DNA from: Prunus persica
Lineage: Eukaryota; Streptophyta; Magnoliopsida; Rosales; Rosaceae
Assembly (NCBI RefSeq): GCF_000346465.2
Contig: NC_034015.1
Coordinates: 16,658,930-16,722,929 of the forward strand
DNA: 64,000 nt
Direction of reading: 5' to 3'
In this document: positions 11,229-22,509 of the stretch, one piece after another
Layout: every line of letters begins with the position of its first letter
Numbering within the stretch: the stretch's first letter is position 1
Program-made: the position numbers and the translations under genes
Notes under the pieces: generated by a model
Databases searched by the model: none
Told to the model about the DNA's origin: nothing
Seen by the model: only the letters and a program-made list of their open reading frames with translations

Positions 11229-12721
11229 AGTGGAAAAAAGTTTACGGAGAAAACTGTTTGCAATTTTTCAGTCCAAAATAAAATGGTCTTGTAGTAGATT
11301 AATACCAAATAGAGGAACTGAGGAAGAGAAGGAGTAAGAAATAAAAGTATCATGTGGCAAAAGTCATGCAAACTGAGACTTTGACTTTGGTCAACAGGGA
11401 AGGCAACGAGAAGCAACCACCAGCATTTGATGGAAATTTCTGGTCTTACAGAACTTCTTCAAACATGTCTCGTTGACTTGGGACCCTTTTACGCGTTCAC
11501 AAGTAATTGTGAGCAGAATTACCATGTTGCCTTCTGAAATGAAATCCATACAGCGGCTAGGATTACATAGACATGGATTGTTTCGTAAATTCATTTATGC
11601 TGGCCTCTTAACTTTGCATCTCCCTCTGTCTCTACCCTGACTCAATTCTTTTTTTTTTTTTGTTCTTACATCCTTAATCAACCAATGCTAATACATTCCA
11701 TTCCTATCAGTTGTGTTAATATTAGGAGACGTTATATTTATGAAATACCATATGATTTTCCAAATATTTTTAGATTTGGATGACACATAGTTTGTTCAAA
11801 AGAAGAAGGGGGGAATTGGGAATGAGGTGTATTTTAATAACATTCTTAAATTAGAGAAAGATGAAATGAAGAGAGAATTTGGATGTTATCATTCACTAAT
11901 TTTCAATTGTATGAATGCAAAGCAGGCCAAACTCAAAATGTGGAATTTTTGGTCCAAAATCACCCTAAACGCTTGTTTAGGATCATATGTTATTTTTTCA
12001 CCCATACCTTAAATCATGTGTTATTTTTTCACACATTCGTGTCGTATGTGTGAGTTTAATATGCTATCGGTCATCTCAATAGAAAAGTCCTTTAAAAAAA
12101 TGCAATTTAAGATGTAAATGCGCCTTTATACGTTCCCAAAGATGTTGTTAGAGAACTCCAGGATAAGCATAGTAGTTTTTCCTGCTCCTCCTTGGTTCAT
12201 ACATAGAGTGCAAGTGGCTACTTTTAAAATGCAATAATTAAAAGCAGTTCCTTTCTTAATTATAGTACCAAACTGAAGAAGAAAAAAATCCATTATACAT
12301 ATTCAATTCATGGGATTTGAAATATGTGGTACTTACTAAAGTTTCTATATATATACATATCAATAACTCAAATGCAAGGAAGAAGAAGCAACCACCAACC
12401 AGCAGCTTCTGTGTGGTTTGATGCATCATGCATGTGAAGGAGATGGACCCACCCCACAGTAAATACTTGGCAACTGTACTCTCATGCTGCATGGCCTGGA
12501 AACTGTATATATTTGGCTATGGCTAGCTCTAGCTCTATGCCTGTTTCATTTCATACTGGGAGTTGTGGGGTCTAAAAAGCTTTCAAATTAAGCAACCTCA
12601 AATTTATGTCCCCAAGTTATTTGATCAAAGAAATTCCCCCAACACCATCCTCCCTTCCTTGATCAAGGAAAAGTTTCACGGCCCATTCATTCATATGGCA
12701 AAAGACATGCAAACAGAGACT

Positions 12722-12845
12722 TTGACTTTTGTCAACGAGGAAGGCAACAGGAAGCAACCACCAGCATTTGATGGAAATTTCTCCCCCGTCTTGTAGAACT
12801 TCTCCGAACTTGTCTCGTTGACTTGGGTCCCTTTTAGGCGTTGAC
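12722..12845. promoter_or_regulatory. W-box cluster upstream of the ZAR1-like gene
   Basis: Four TTGAC cores in about 125 bases: 12722-12726, 12731-12735 (reverse), 12818-12822 and 12841-12845. TTGAC is the core of WRKY-bound W-boxes. Three of the four recur in the upstream duplicate (11391, 11400 region, 11473). Function is inferred from the motif only. Confidence 0.4.
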
Positions 12846-13535
12846 AGACAAGGAATTGTTCTGTAAATTTCTTTCTGTGCATCTGCCTTTTTCCTCCAGT
12901 TGAGCCAAACCAAAGCTTGCAGAATTCTTGTGTTCTAGGAAGCAGAGAACACACAGAGGACTGTTCAGAATTCTTGTGTTCTCTAACAGGGTTCAGTTGT
13001 AAGTGTCTCTATGATCCTAAATTTTGTCAATCGTGAACCCTTTTTTTCCTTATTTATTGGTTGCAGAAGTTTTGCTCCTTTATTTATTTATTTTGATGAT
13101 AATCTTGGTCTGATCAAACATGATCCCAGGGTGTGCATAGAGAAGATTAACAAAGTGAACAAAACCCAATTAATGTAAGTTTCACTTTACCCTGACACAG
13201 TTCTACAATTTCTTTTCGCTTACATCCTTAATCAACCAAATTCATTCCATTCCTATCAGTTCTTCTGTCAATATAATTAGGAGATTTTATATTTACGAAA
13301 GACCATATCAATTTCAGTAATATTTTTAGATTTGGTTGAGACTTGGTTGTTCAAAGGAAGAAGGGGATTGAGACATGTTGATTTTTGAGTAGGAGCCTTT
13401 GGGAAATTGATATCAAGAAACAATAGTCCAAAAATGTAAAAGATAACTGATTGATAGTTTGCTACACTGTGAATGTTATATGTTCCAAATGTGAGAAAGT
13501 CTCAGTTTTTTTTTTTCTTATTAGATTTGTGCAAG

Positions 13536-16082
13536 ATGGTGGATGCTGTAGTAACAGTGTTCTTGGAGAAGTTGTTGGGAGCTTTATCAGAGGAGAGCCG
13601 CGTTTTCAGTGAATTCAGGGACAAATTTGAAACATTACAATTTGAGCTTCAACTGATGCGAAGCTTTCTCAAAGATGCAGAGAGGCTCAAGAGGAAGAAT
13701 GAGACCTTTCGTTGCGTAATGGCTAATTTGAGAGAACTGATTTATGAGGCTGAAGACATACTAGCAGATTGTCAGCTTCAATCAAGAGATGATGGGCTGT
13801 TTTCCAGTGGTTGGTTTATGTGCACCAACCCTTTTAAACTTCCATTCCAATATCAAACTGGGAAGAGCCTTGGAGAAATCAACAGGAAAATTGCCAGCAT
13901 TAAGCAAAACATTCCATCCTATCTTGGAGTTCCACTGCTGAATCAACTGGAGCCAATAAATGCACAAAATGACCAGATGCCTAGACAGAGCAGTCCTGTG
14001 TATGATCACACCCAAGTCGTAGGTTTAGAAGGCGATGCGAGTAAGCTCAAAGAATGGTTATTTGAAGCTGACAAGGGGATACTAGCTATTGGAGTTGTGG
14101 GCATGGGGGGCCTGGGGAAGACCACTATTGCTCAAAAAGTATTTAATGACAGGAAGATTGAGGAGCGCTTTGATAGAAGAATTTGGGTTTCTGTTTCTCA
14201 AAATTTCAGTGAAGAGCAAATCATGAGAAGTATGTTAAGGAACTTGGGAGATGTAAGCGTAGGAGACGATAAGGGTGAATTACTAAAGAAAATAAATGAA
14301 TATCTTTTAGGCAAGAGGTTTTTGATTGTGATGGATGATGTGTGGGGCTCGGACTTTACTTGGTGGCACACTATTTATGAAGCATTGCCAAAGGGAAATG
14401 GAAGCAGCATCATTATCACCACAAGGATAGAGAAGGTTGCACAGAAAATGGGAGTGAAGAAAGCAAGATCGCATTGGCCCAAATGCCTCAGCAAGGATGA
14501 TAGTTGGCTGCTATTTCAGAAGATTGCATTTGCAGCTGATGGAGGTGAGTGTAAGCATCCAGACCTGGAAAATGTTGGAAAGGAGATTGTTGAGAAGTGT
14601 AAGGGTCTTCCATTAGCAATCAAGGCAGTTGGAGGAATAATGCTCTGCAAACCATCACACTATCATGAATGGAGGCGAATCGCAGACCATTTTCATGATG
14701 AATTAGCTGAGGATGATAACTCAGTTATAGCTTCTCTACAATTGAGTTATGATGAACTCCCATCTTATTTGAAGTCATGCTTTCTTTGTTTGTCTCTTTA
14801 TCCTGAAGATTGTGTCATAACCAAAGACCAATTGGTACATTGGTGGCTTGGAGAAGGTTTTATTCCGCTGAGAAATGGTAGATCAGCAATTGAAGCAGGG
14901 GAAGATTGTTTCTCGGGGCTAACAAATCGATGTTTGCTAGAGGTGGTGGAAAAGACTTATCATGGAACAATCTCCACATGTAAAATTCATGACATGGTTC
15001 GGGATTTGGTGATAAAAATGGCAGAACATGATGCATTTTTCAGCACAAAAGATAATAACTGCCGCCATTTGGGTATTGCAAGTAGCATGGCTCAGAAGGC
15101 CAATCACAAGCTGCGTGCATTGTTATCTACAACTAAGACAGGTGAAGTGAACAAGATTGCTTCAAACACTGCAAAGAAGTTTTGTGAGTCTCGAAACCTT
15201 CGAGCAATGGATTTGTCCAGGTCAATCTTTGATACACCTCTCTCAGGCCTTTTACATCAGATTGGTGTTCTTCAACACCTAACCTACCTTAATGTAAGCA
15301 ACACACATCCGTTGGTTCAACTGCCACCTTCACTTGACAAGCTTAGCAACCTTCAGGTTTTGGATGTCAGCTACTGTCAAAACTTAAAGATGCTCCCCCC
15401 TTGTATTACTACTTTCAAGAAGTTAAGGGTCTTAGTTGCCAGCCATTGTGGTTCACTAGAGTATCTACCTAAACACTTGGGAAGGCTTTCAAATCTTGAA
15501 GTGTTATTGGGATTCAAACCTGCCAAATCAAGCCAGTTAGAAGGTTGCAGGATTGGTGAGCTCAGAAATTTAATTCAGCTTAGGACACTCGGGATTCGAC
15601 TGAGTTGCTGTGATGAGATTGGAGATACTGAGGTCAATGTATTGGTAAATCTACAAGAACTGCAGCATCTGTCAATAAGTTGCTTTGATAGTCATGGTAA
15701 TAATGACCTCACAGCCAAGCTTGACAAGCTGTTCCCTCCTCAACAGCTCCATGAGCTCAGCCTAGAATTCTATCCAGGAAAAATGAGTCCATCTTGGCTC
15801 AATCCCATCTCACTTCCTATATTGAGGTATCTTTCAATATCATCAGGCAATCTTGCAAACATGAATGAAAATTTTTGGGGGAATGACAACACTGTCTGGA
15901 AAATTGAGGGCTTGCGGTTGAAATCTCTTTCCGATTTCGAAGAAGAATGGGAGAGGCTTCAACGAGTTATGCCAGCATTGAGAGTCGTCGATGTGAGCTG
16001 GTGCCCAGAGCTGATGTCTTTTCCAATTGAGAATGTTGGGTTTAAAGGTGGTGTCTGGAAGGAGGAAGTGCACAAAAGCTAA
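13536..16082 (+). CDS. ZAR1: CC-NB-ARC-LRR immune receptor, ZAR1 orthologue candidate
   Basis: Single exon, 848 residues, close to the ~852 of Arabidopsis ZAR1. The N-terminus MVDAVVTVFLEK matches the ZAR1 alpha-1 helix, including Glu11, which lines the resistosome calcium channel. The EDVID-type motif reads YEAEDIL. NB-ARC: P-loop GMGGLGKTT at 189-197 with Lys195 (same number as in Arabidopsis), kinase-2 FLIVMDDVW (Asp267/268), RNBS-B SIIITTR, GLPL CKGLPLAIK, and an MHD-position IHD at 484-486, the variant also typical of ZAR1. LRRs run from about 515 to the end, closing with the conserved WCPELMSF and GFKGGVW. The start at 13536 is chosen because the upstream 21 codons come from a T-rich, intron-like stretch. 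By family, it pairs with RLCK-XII pseudokinases (none in this window) and forms a pentameric membrane channel after effector sensing. No truncation seen. Confidence 0.95.
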   Translation: MVDAVVTVFLEKLLGALSEESRVFSEFRDKFETLQFELQLMRSFLKDAERLKRKNETFRCVMANLRELIYEAEDILADCQLQSRDDGLFSSGWFMCTNPFKLPFQYQTGKSLGEINRKIASIKQNIPSYLGVPLLNQLEPINAQNDQMPRQSSPVYDHTQVVGLEGDASKLKEWLFEADKGILAIGVVGMGGLGKTTIAQKVFNDRKIEERFDRRIWVSVSQNFSEEQIMRSMLRNLGDVSVGDDKGELLKKINEYLLGKRFLIVMDDVWGSDFTWWHTIYEALPKGNGSSIIITTRIEKVAQKMGVKKARSHWPKCLSKDDSWLLFQKIAFAADGGECKHPDLENVGKEIVEKCKGLPLAIKAVGGIMLCKPSHYHEWRRIADHFHDELAEDDNSVIASLQLSYDELPSYLKSCFLCLSLYPEDCVITKDQLVHWWLGEGFIPLRNGRSAIEAGEDCFSGLTNRCLLEVVEKTYHGTISTCKIHDMVRDLVIKMAEHDAFFSTKDNNCRHLGIASSMAQKANHKLRALLSTTKTGEVNKIASNTAKKFCESRNLRAMDLSRSIFDTPLSGLLHQIGVLQHLTYLNVSNTHPLVQLPPSLDKLSNLQVLDVSYCQNLKMLPPCITTFKKLRVLVASHCGSLEYLPKHLGRLSNLEVLLGFKPAKSSQLEGCRIGELRNLIQLRTLGIRLSCCDEIGDTEVNVLVNLQELQHLSISCFDSHGNNDLTAKLDKLFPPQQLHELSLEFYPGKMSPSWLNPISLPILRYLSISSGNLANMNENFWGNDNTVWKIEGLRLKSLSDFEEEWERLQRVMPALRVVDVSWCPELMSFPIENVGFKGGVWKEEVHKS

Positions 16083-18295
16083 ATGCAAATGTCATGAGCT
16101 AGCCAGCTAGTGCTACCATTGAATTTTAGCAAATGTTCAATTCAGTTTTCCTTGTAAATAAGCATGAGGGCATGTAATAATGTCCTTAGCAAATGTTCAG
16201 TTCAGTTTTCCGTGTAAATAAGACGACGATGGATATCATGAAGGTGTTCGCAGGATCCTCTGTGAATCTTGATTCTGATTCAGACTGAAAAAGAGGAAAG
16301 ACAAAAAAAAGGAAAATGATACCTGAGTTTGCAAATGCTTTCTGATTGCATGCTTGTATTGTATACTTGTTGCCACATCTAATTTATGTTACCTTCCGAG
16401 TGTATCTCTTCTGTTTGTTTCTTTTTTAGGAACAAAATTGCATTGGAAATATATTCTTCCAGGCCTATTGACTAGAAAGTACTTTCTGATTTTTCTTTAT
16501 GGAAATTTTTTGTGTGACTATTGCGACAACGGAATGACAGTTTTTGCAGGAAAACTGACTCTATCTATCCTTTCCGGATGGCCAAGATATCAAAGGGAAG
16601 AATTAAGGCTGAAGGAATTTGAACTCCCAGTTTTACTGTAAAAGTGCGTGGCTGTGAGTCAACTCAAGCTCACCTTGTTTGAGCTAAATCTTTTCACGTC
16701 CAACCAACATGCAATTTCAGCCAATAAGGAAACAATCAAGCAAAATCCTTGGAGGTTGATAAGTTTGGAAAGAGAAATGACAACAAATCAAGAAGCTTGG
16801 TAAGCAACCAGAAAATATTGCAATTTTGAATCCATGGTGTGGAATTCAGGGGAATTAAGAAAAATATCTGTTTTTTATTTATTTTTAAAATGCTGAATAA
16901 TCACAAATAATAACAATGTACATTTGGATTAATCGAATTTAAAAGAAAGAGTTTGAATATTAGCAATAAAGTTAGAAAATTTAATGAAAAAATGACTATA
17001 AAAACACAAAAAGTAAATGGGTGAATTTCTTAACCGGCATAGAAATCTCTCGCAAGTGCATGAGCCGAAGATATTGTGTCACATTTTGTAATTAAAATGG
17101 CTAGATCCAATGAAGAATTTCGAATACATATATTTCAGATTTTCTTCTATTACAACTTGTAGTAAAATCAAAGAATTTTTATATAGGAAATACAATACAA
17201 TCCAAACCAATCAAATTCAAATCTATAGATTTGAAATCACTATCTCCAAATGAAAACTATATAACAAAGGATGTTTGTTTCTAGCCAAAAAGAAAGTCAC
17301 TTGGTGAAGAAAACAGACGAAGAGAACACAGTGTATGTCTTTCTTTATTTGAGTTATACTTGTTCTTGTTTGTTCTAGGTTGTTTTTTTTCGATTTCGTT
17401 TTAGTTAGATTTTCTGTTGAGCTTCAATCATAACATAATACTCTTTGTAATTGTTTGTTTGATCTAACAAAGAATCTAAACAAGTTAGTGTTCACATAAA
17501 CTATGTCTGAAAGTAGTGAGAATAATTTTCCCGGGAAACAAGCGAAACAGACGTTAGTGGTCGAAGTTAGTCAGCTCAGTTATCTAGGATTTGAGTGGAG
17601 TTGCCTTGCATTTCGCCAACTTCTATTTTTCTCTGTCTCTTTCTCTGTTGTTGGTTAAGAATAACACAAGACTAGCAAAATGACCTGGCGTTTTTGAGAC
17701 CTCGTCAACACCAAGCTCTGAATCGAAACCTTAAAAAAGAAAACAACTTACTAATTTCTGTCTCTCTTCGACGTGTCTACCTCACTGTCTCTCCGTCATT
17801 TTCTAAGCATGGTCAAATCCCAACTATGTTTCAGGATATTTATACCCATTGTTGTCTATCTGCTCCAAACCCCCCTTGATTTTTTTTTTTTTTTTTTTTT
17901 TTTGGATTGACCACCCACTGTGTTTATCACCAGAGGTAATAATCTTCTAAACCCTCTATCCCACTGTCGTTTTGTTCAATTTGGTCCTCTAAATTCTGCT
18001 CTTTTTTTTTTTTTTTTTGAATTGATTTGCTTTCATCAGTTTGGTTTTGGTGTTTTTTTATTTTAAATTTGTGTATTTATAAATTTGAGCTGCATTTGGT
18101 TGGAAATTAGCATAATTAGCATAATTTGGTCTGTTTTGTGATCGTGGTTTCCAGAGTGGGAATGTAAATGCGGGCATTTGGGCAGGGCTTTGGTTCCAGG
18201 TCTGTATCTGTGATATGAGTGCTTGATTCTTCTGCCCTTTGGCTACTTTTGCATAGATTTTCAGAGAAGGAAACCGTTTTCTCACTTGTGAAACC
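16083..18295. other. Intergenic, ZAR1-like 3' flank to SFH promoter
   Basis: No gene seen. A 60-bp step direct duplication lies in the 3' flank (TTAGCAAATGTTCA...TCAGTTTTCC at about 16127 and 16187). Long T runs at 17880-17904 and 18003-18019 lie in the likely leader of the next gene. Short open frames here lack any recognisable domain. Confidence 0.5.
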
Positions 18296-21200
18296 ATGTC
18301 TGTATCTCTCTCTCCAAGACCAGGTAATAAAACTACCATTTCTGTCTCATATTGTTCATCAATAATCATTGAGAATCAATGTATATTCACAAGACTCGTT
18401 TATATTATGTATATATAACTCTATGCTTCAAATGTGAGGATTTCTCTTAAATAAATAATGTGCATTGACACTTAAAAGGACCTTAGGATGTTGAAATAAC
18501 AAAACCTTGGATGCATTGATATAGGTAGACGCATAAATTTATGATCTGTGCATAGACAATCTTCTTTTGTATAATTTCAGTATCTGATGTTGAAATCTCT
18601 GAGGAAGAGGGAAAGACTAGAGTTGCGTCGTTGAGGAAGAAAGCAATGAATGCCTCTGCTAGGTTCAGAAAATCTTTGTCCAAAAGGGGTAGAAGAAGCA
18701 GTAAAGTCTTGTCTGTCGAAATTGAGGATGTGCACGACTCTGTGGAGTTACAAGCTGTGGACTCATTGCGCCAGGCACTTATATTGGAGGAGCTTCTTCC
18801 TTCCAAGCACGATGATTATCATATGATGCTCAGGTTTCTTCCTCTTGTTGTTCCACTTGCAGTTTTGTGGATACTTTTTCTGAATTTTTGGTTTTTTTCA
18901 TCTAAACTTAAATCATTGTACGACAGATTCTTGAAGGCCAGAAAATTTGATATCGAGAAAACCAAGCAAATGTGGTCTGACATGCTCGAGTGGAGGAAGG
19001 AATTCGGTGCTGACACAATTATGGAGGTAATCACTGTAGAAATAGTTGGTAAGGCTTTTGAATTTTGCTGATTGTTTTATTTTACATCTCTTCATTTTTA
19101 AAATTTGTCTTCTTTTAGTGTAGATCATATTTTCATTTTCCCCAGTAATAGACTCTCCAGCAGATTCTCATTTGCTTATATTTATTCATCAATTTAGTTA
19201 CTCATTTATTCATCTTTTTGTCTAGGATTTTGAATTCAAGGAACACAGTGAAGTCTTGCAACACTATCCCCAAGGACATCATGGAGTAGACAAGGATGGA
19301 CAACCTGTGTATATTGAGAGAATAGGGCAAGTAGATGTGACCAAGCTGATGCAAGCCACAACCATGGACCGCTATGTGAAATACCATGTCCGGGAGTTTG
19401 AAAGGACATTTGCTGTTAAGTTCCCAGCTTGCTCAATCGCAGCAAAGAAGCACATTGACCAAAGCACAACAATCCTCGATGTGCAAGGAGTGGTATGTGA
19501 CAACTACAATCACTATGGAAAATTAGAGAGAAGCTGTTATGTTGTTTAAATGTGAACCATTACGGATAATGACTGCAATTGATCTTAAGAGGCATACACA
19601 GTTTAAGCAGTGTGCATATTTTACATAGCAGTCTCACAAGTTCTTCTGTCTTTGAAGTCGTGTCTTTTTTTTTTTCACCATTTCATTGCATGGAATGAAC
19701 TATTTTAACAAATTTTATGCCTTAGGGACTTAAAAATTTCAATAAAGCTGCCAGGGATCTTATTGCTCGCCTTCAGAAGATTGACGGTGACAATTACCCT
19801 GAGGTACTGTCTTAAAAGTTGACATATTTTGGTCTATAAATTTCTGGATTTTTAGAACTTTTATCGTCAATGGCAGAATTGTGATGCCATGAAAAAATGT
19901 TGTGAACAATGCAGACCTTGAATCGCATGTTTATCATCAATGCTGGTCCTGGTTTTAGAATGCTGTGGAACACCGTGAAGTCCTTCATTGATCCCAAGAC
20001 AACAGCAAAGATAAATGTGAGTCCATAGCTTTTGATGCTACAAATGCTAGTTCTTGTCAGGGCCATATTATTAATAAAGGAAAGTTATTATCATCCAGGT
20101 CCTTGGCAATAAGTATCAGAGCAAGCTACTTGAAATAATTGATGCTAGGTAAGTCTCTAATTGTGCAATCTATCTTGCACTCTTAATTTTGGTAACCCAG
20201 GATTTATAACCTGTATTGTTATCAAGTGTTCCCAAATGGCGTCGTCTGTTTAAACACACCACGGTGCTGCTTCAGTTTGTTTATTTTGATATTCCCTTTC
20301 TGGTTTGGCTTTGCTCCAGTGAGCTGCCTGAGTTCTTAGGTGGTACATGTACTTGTGCTGATCAAGGAGGTTGTATGCGTTCTGATAAGGGCCCCTGGAA
20401 AAAGCCAGAGATAATGCAGGTGGACAAACCATTCTGTTTCTGTTTTCTTTTCTATATATCATTGCAACTCCGTATACTTTCTTTAGTTTGCTTTTGAATT
20501 AAAATTATTATATATTTGACTTGTGCACATGCAGATGGTCCAAAATGGTGATCATAAATGTTCAACAAAATCTGGAATTCAAGTAGGTCTTACTTGATTT
20601 TAACTGGTTTTGTAAGATACATCTCATTTGGTGCTTATTGTCGTAAAAAAAGCTCAAGCTTATTTGTATAATCTTCCCAGGAACGTGACACAGCTCCAAC
20701 TCTAGCTGATAAGCGACCTTTCTCTCCTAGATTTACAATGGAGCATATTGAGTATCCAGGACTTTCTCGCTTTCAGGAAGAAGTAAGTATAGGAATTGTT
20801 GGTCAAATACAATTCAAAACATTCAGCATTTGAAGTGGGATACTTTACTTTTTTAGTTTGCAACAAGGTCTTTTAAGATAAACAATCTTTACAGGCATCC
20901 ATAGCGAAAAATATCCAAGAGTCTTACAAATGCAAGGACCATGTCTCAATGGTCGGTAAAACTGTGGATTCAAGTTGGCAAATGGCAGGGAGCAGCAACT
21001 TTGCCCTATCAAAGGGTTCATCATCTAACAACATAGGTGACCTTATATCTGTATTTTCTTTCTTTTTATGTGTTCTGCAATAACTAGGCTCTGGGTTTCC
21101 TTTAACTTGCAGCAGGAGATTGTTTTTCCAGGGATGATGCTTGCAAAGTTCCTGATGGGTTCGGCTCTCAGATTTTGGCTGCTGTTATGGCGTTTGTTAT

Positions 21201-21877
21201 GGGAATAGTCACCATGGTCAGACTGACGCGTAACATGCCAAAGAAGCTCACTGATTCCACCTTCTACTCCAGCACTGTTTGTGATGGTGACACAATGATC
21301 AAACCCCAGGGGCCTTCATACGCTGCCATCTCTGGTACAGATCTCATGTCTGTCATGAAGCGCATGGCTGAACTGGAAGAGAGAATGAGCATGCTGAGTG
21401 TGAAACCAGCTACCGTGCCGGCTGAGAAGGACAGAATGCTGAAAACTGCTTTAGGCCGGGTTGATGCCTTGGAGCAAGAGCTCATGGCAACAAAGCAGGT
21501 ATCTTATCTTGGGTTTCTTTCTTTAAGTTCCTTTATGAACTTTTTTGAACAGAGCTGTTAAGCCTAGCTGCACAAATGCTGCTGCTGCATCCAATAATAA
21601 ATGTTCAATAGAGATGAGTATGATATCTCATTCAAATGGTTTCTTTGTTTAGGCTCTGGAGGAGTCGCTTACCCGGCAAGACGAGCTCTTGGGAAGTCTT
21701 GACAAAAAAAAGAAGAAGAAGAAGAATAAGATCAATAAGAAAATGGTATGCCACTGACTGAGACTAAGATCACAACATCACCTATTTAGTTCCTAATAAT
21801 AATTCAGCCTTAGATTTTAGGTGGAGTTTGTGACACTTCTAATATGCTTTTGGCTTGCAATGCAGTTCATCTGGTGA
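18296..21877 (+). CDS. Sec14-like phosphatidylinositol/phosphatidylcholine transfer protein with nodulin domain (SFH family)
   Basis: Fourteen exons: 18296-18323, 18581-18833, 18927-19026, 19226-19492, 19726-19803, 19915-20016, 20099-20148, 20320-20419, 20535-20582, 20681-20782, 20895-21036, 21113-21498, 21653-21745, 21866-21877. All phases agree and total 586 residues. A basic N-terminus is followed by a CRAL-TRIO-N region (about 65-125, ending [16 protein letters not shown]) and the Sec14 lipid-binding domain (about 138-310: [31 protein letters not shown]). The C-terminal nodulin-like part has a hydrophobic stretch ([14 protein letters not shown]), a coiled coil ([11 protein letters not shown]) and a Lys-rich tail. 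The role by family is phosphoinositide signalling and membrane traffic. The 9-residue first exon is the weakest call. If the last intron is retained, the frame ends at 21757 instead. Confidence 0.9.
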
Positions 21878-22460
21878 AAGGTGAAATGTCAAACACAGAA
21901 GAAAGATGCATATGCTTGGTTGAATACTTTGAATATTGTTGGCTCTCCAAAGCCACCCAAATGCACTCCTACTCTACTTATTGTTCCATAAACGTTTACC
22001 ACAATGTGAATGAACAGAAGTTTTGGCCAGATACAGAGTTTGCCAGACTATCACCATTTTGCAGATTATTTCTTTCCTTTATTTTGGGTCAATGATTATG
22101 CAGATATATTTTTCAAATTAAATTTCTAAAGTCTAATAATTAGTAAAGTATTTAGTGTTTGGTAGATACCCAATTGGATTTGGGGTGTTTGCATGATCTC
22201 TTCTCATCATGTTTTAGTTGTACCCAAAGACTTTCTTGTGTTTGCTAGCAGGAAAGCAAGTGTGAAGTTGAGCTACTTAGATTATTTAGAATCTGGATAA
22301 TAGAGTTTGATGAAGCTCGAGTGGGACCCCCCACCCACCAAGCAAGCTTAAGTTAGCAAAGGCAACCGGCCTCGGGCGGCTGCCACTTTACACGTGGTGC
22401 GCCGCTTGCTTGAGGGAGGAGAAGTGAACATATAATGGAAAAGTTTCTTTAAAAGATTCA

Positions 22461-22509
<49 letters not shown>

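Larger units (their letters stand above)
10543..13535. other. Duplicated flank between AAA-ATPase and ZAR1-like genes
   Basis: No intact gene. Two successive copies of one non-coding sequence are visible. Copy A covers about 10900-11815 and copy B about 12140-13370. They share GATAA-CATAGTA-TTTTTC blocks, the ATGCAAAC-GAGACTTTGACTTT block, and CTTACATCCTTAATCAACCAA followed by CATTCCATTCCTATCAGTT. Copy B also holds an AAA-ATPase-type promoter block (12372-12655). Copy B is the present upstream region of the ZAR1-like gene, and a probable leader-intron acceptor (a T-rich tract ending TTATTAG, about 13508-13524) lies just before its ATG. Confidence 0.65.

Noticed and set aside
13473..13535. Upstream ATG for the ZAR1-like protein
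   Set aside because: The extra 21 residues are encoded by a T-rich tract resembling the end of a leader intron; family members start at MVDAVV.
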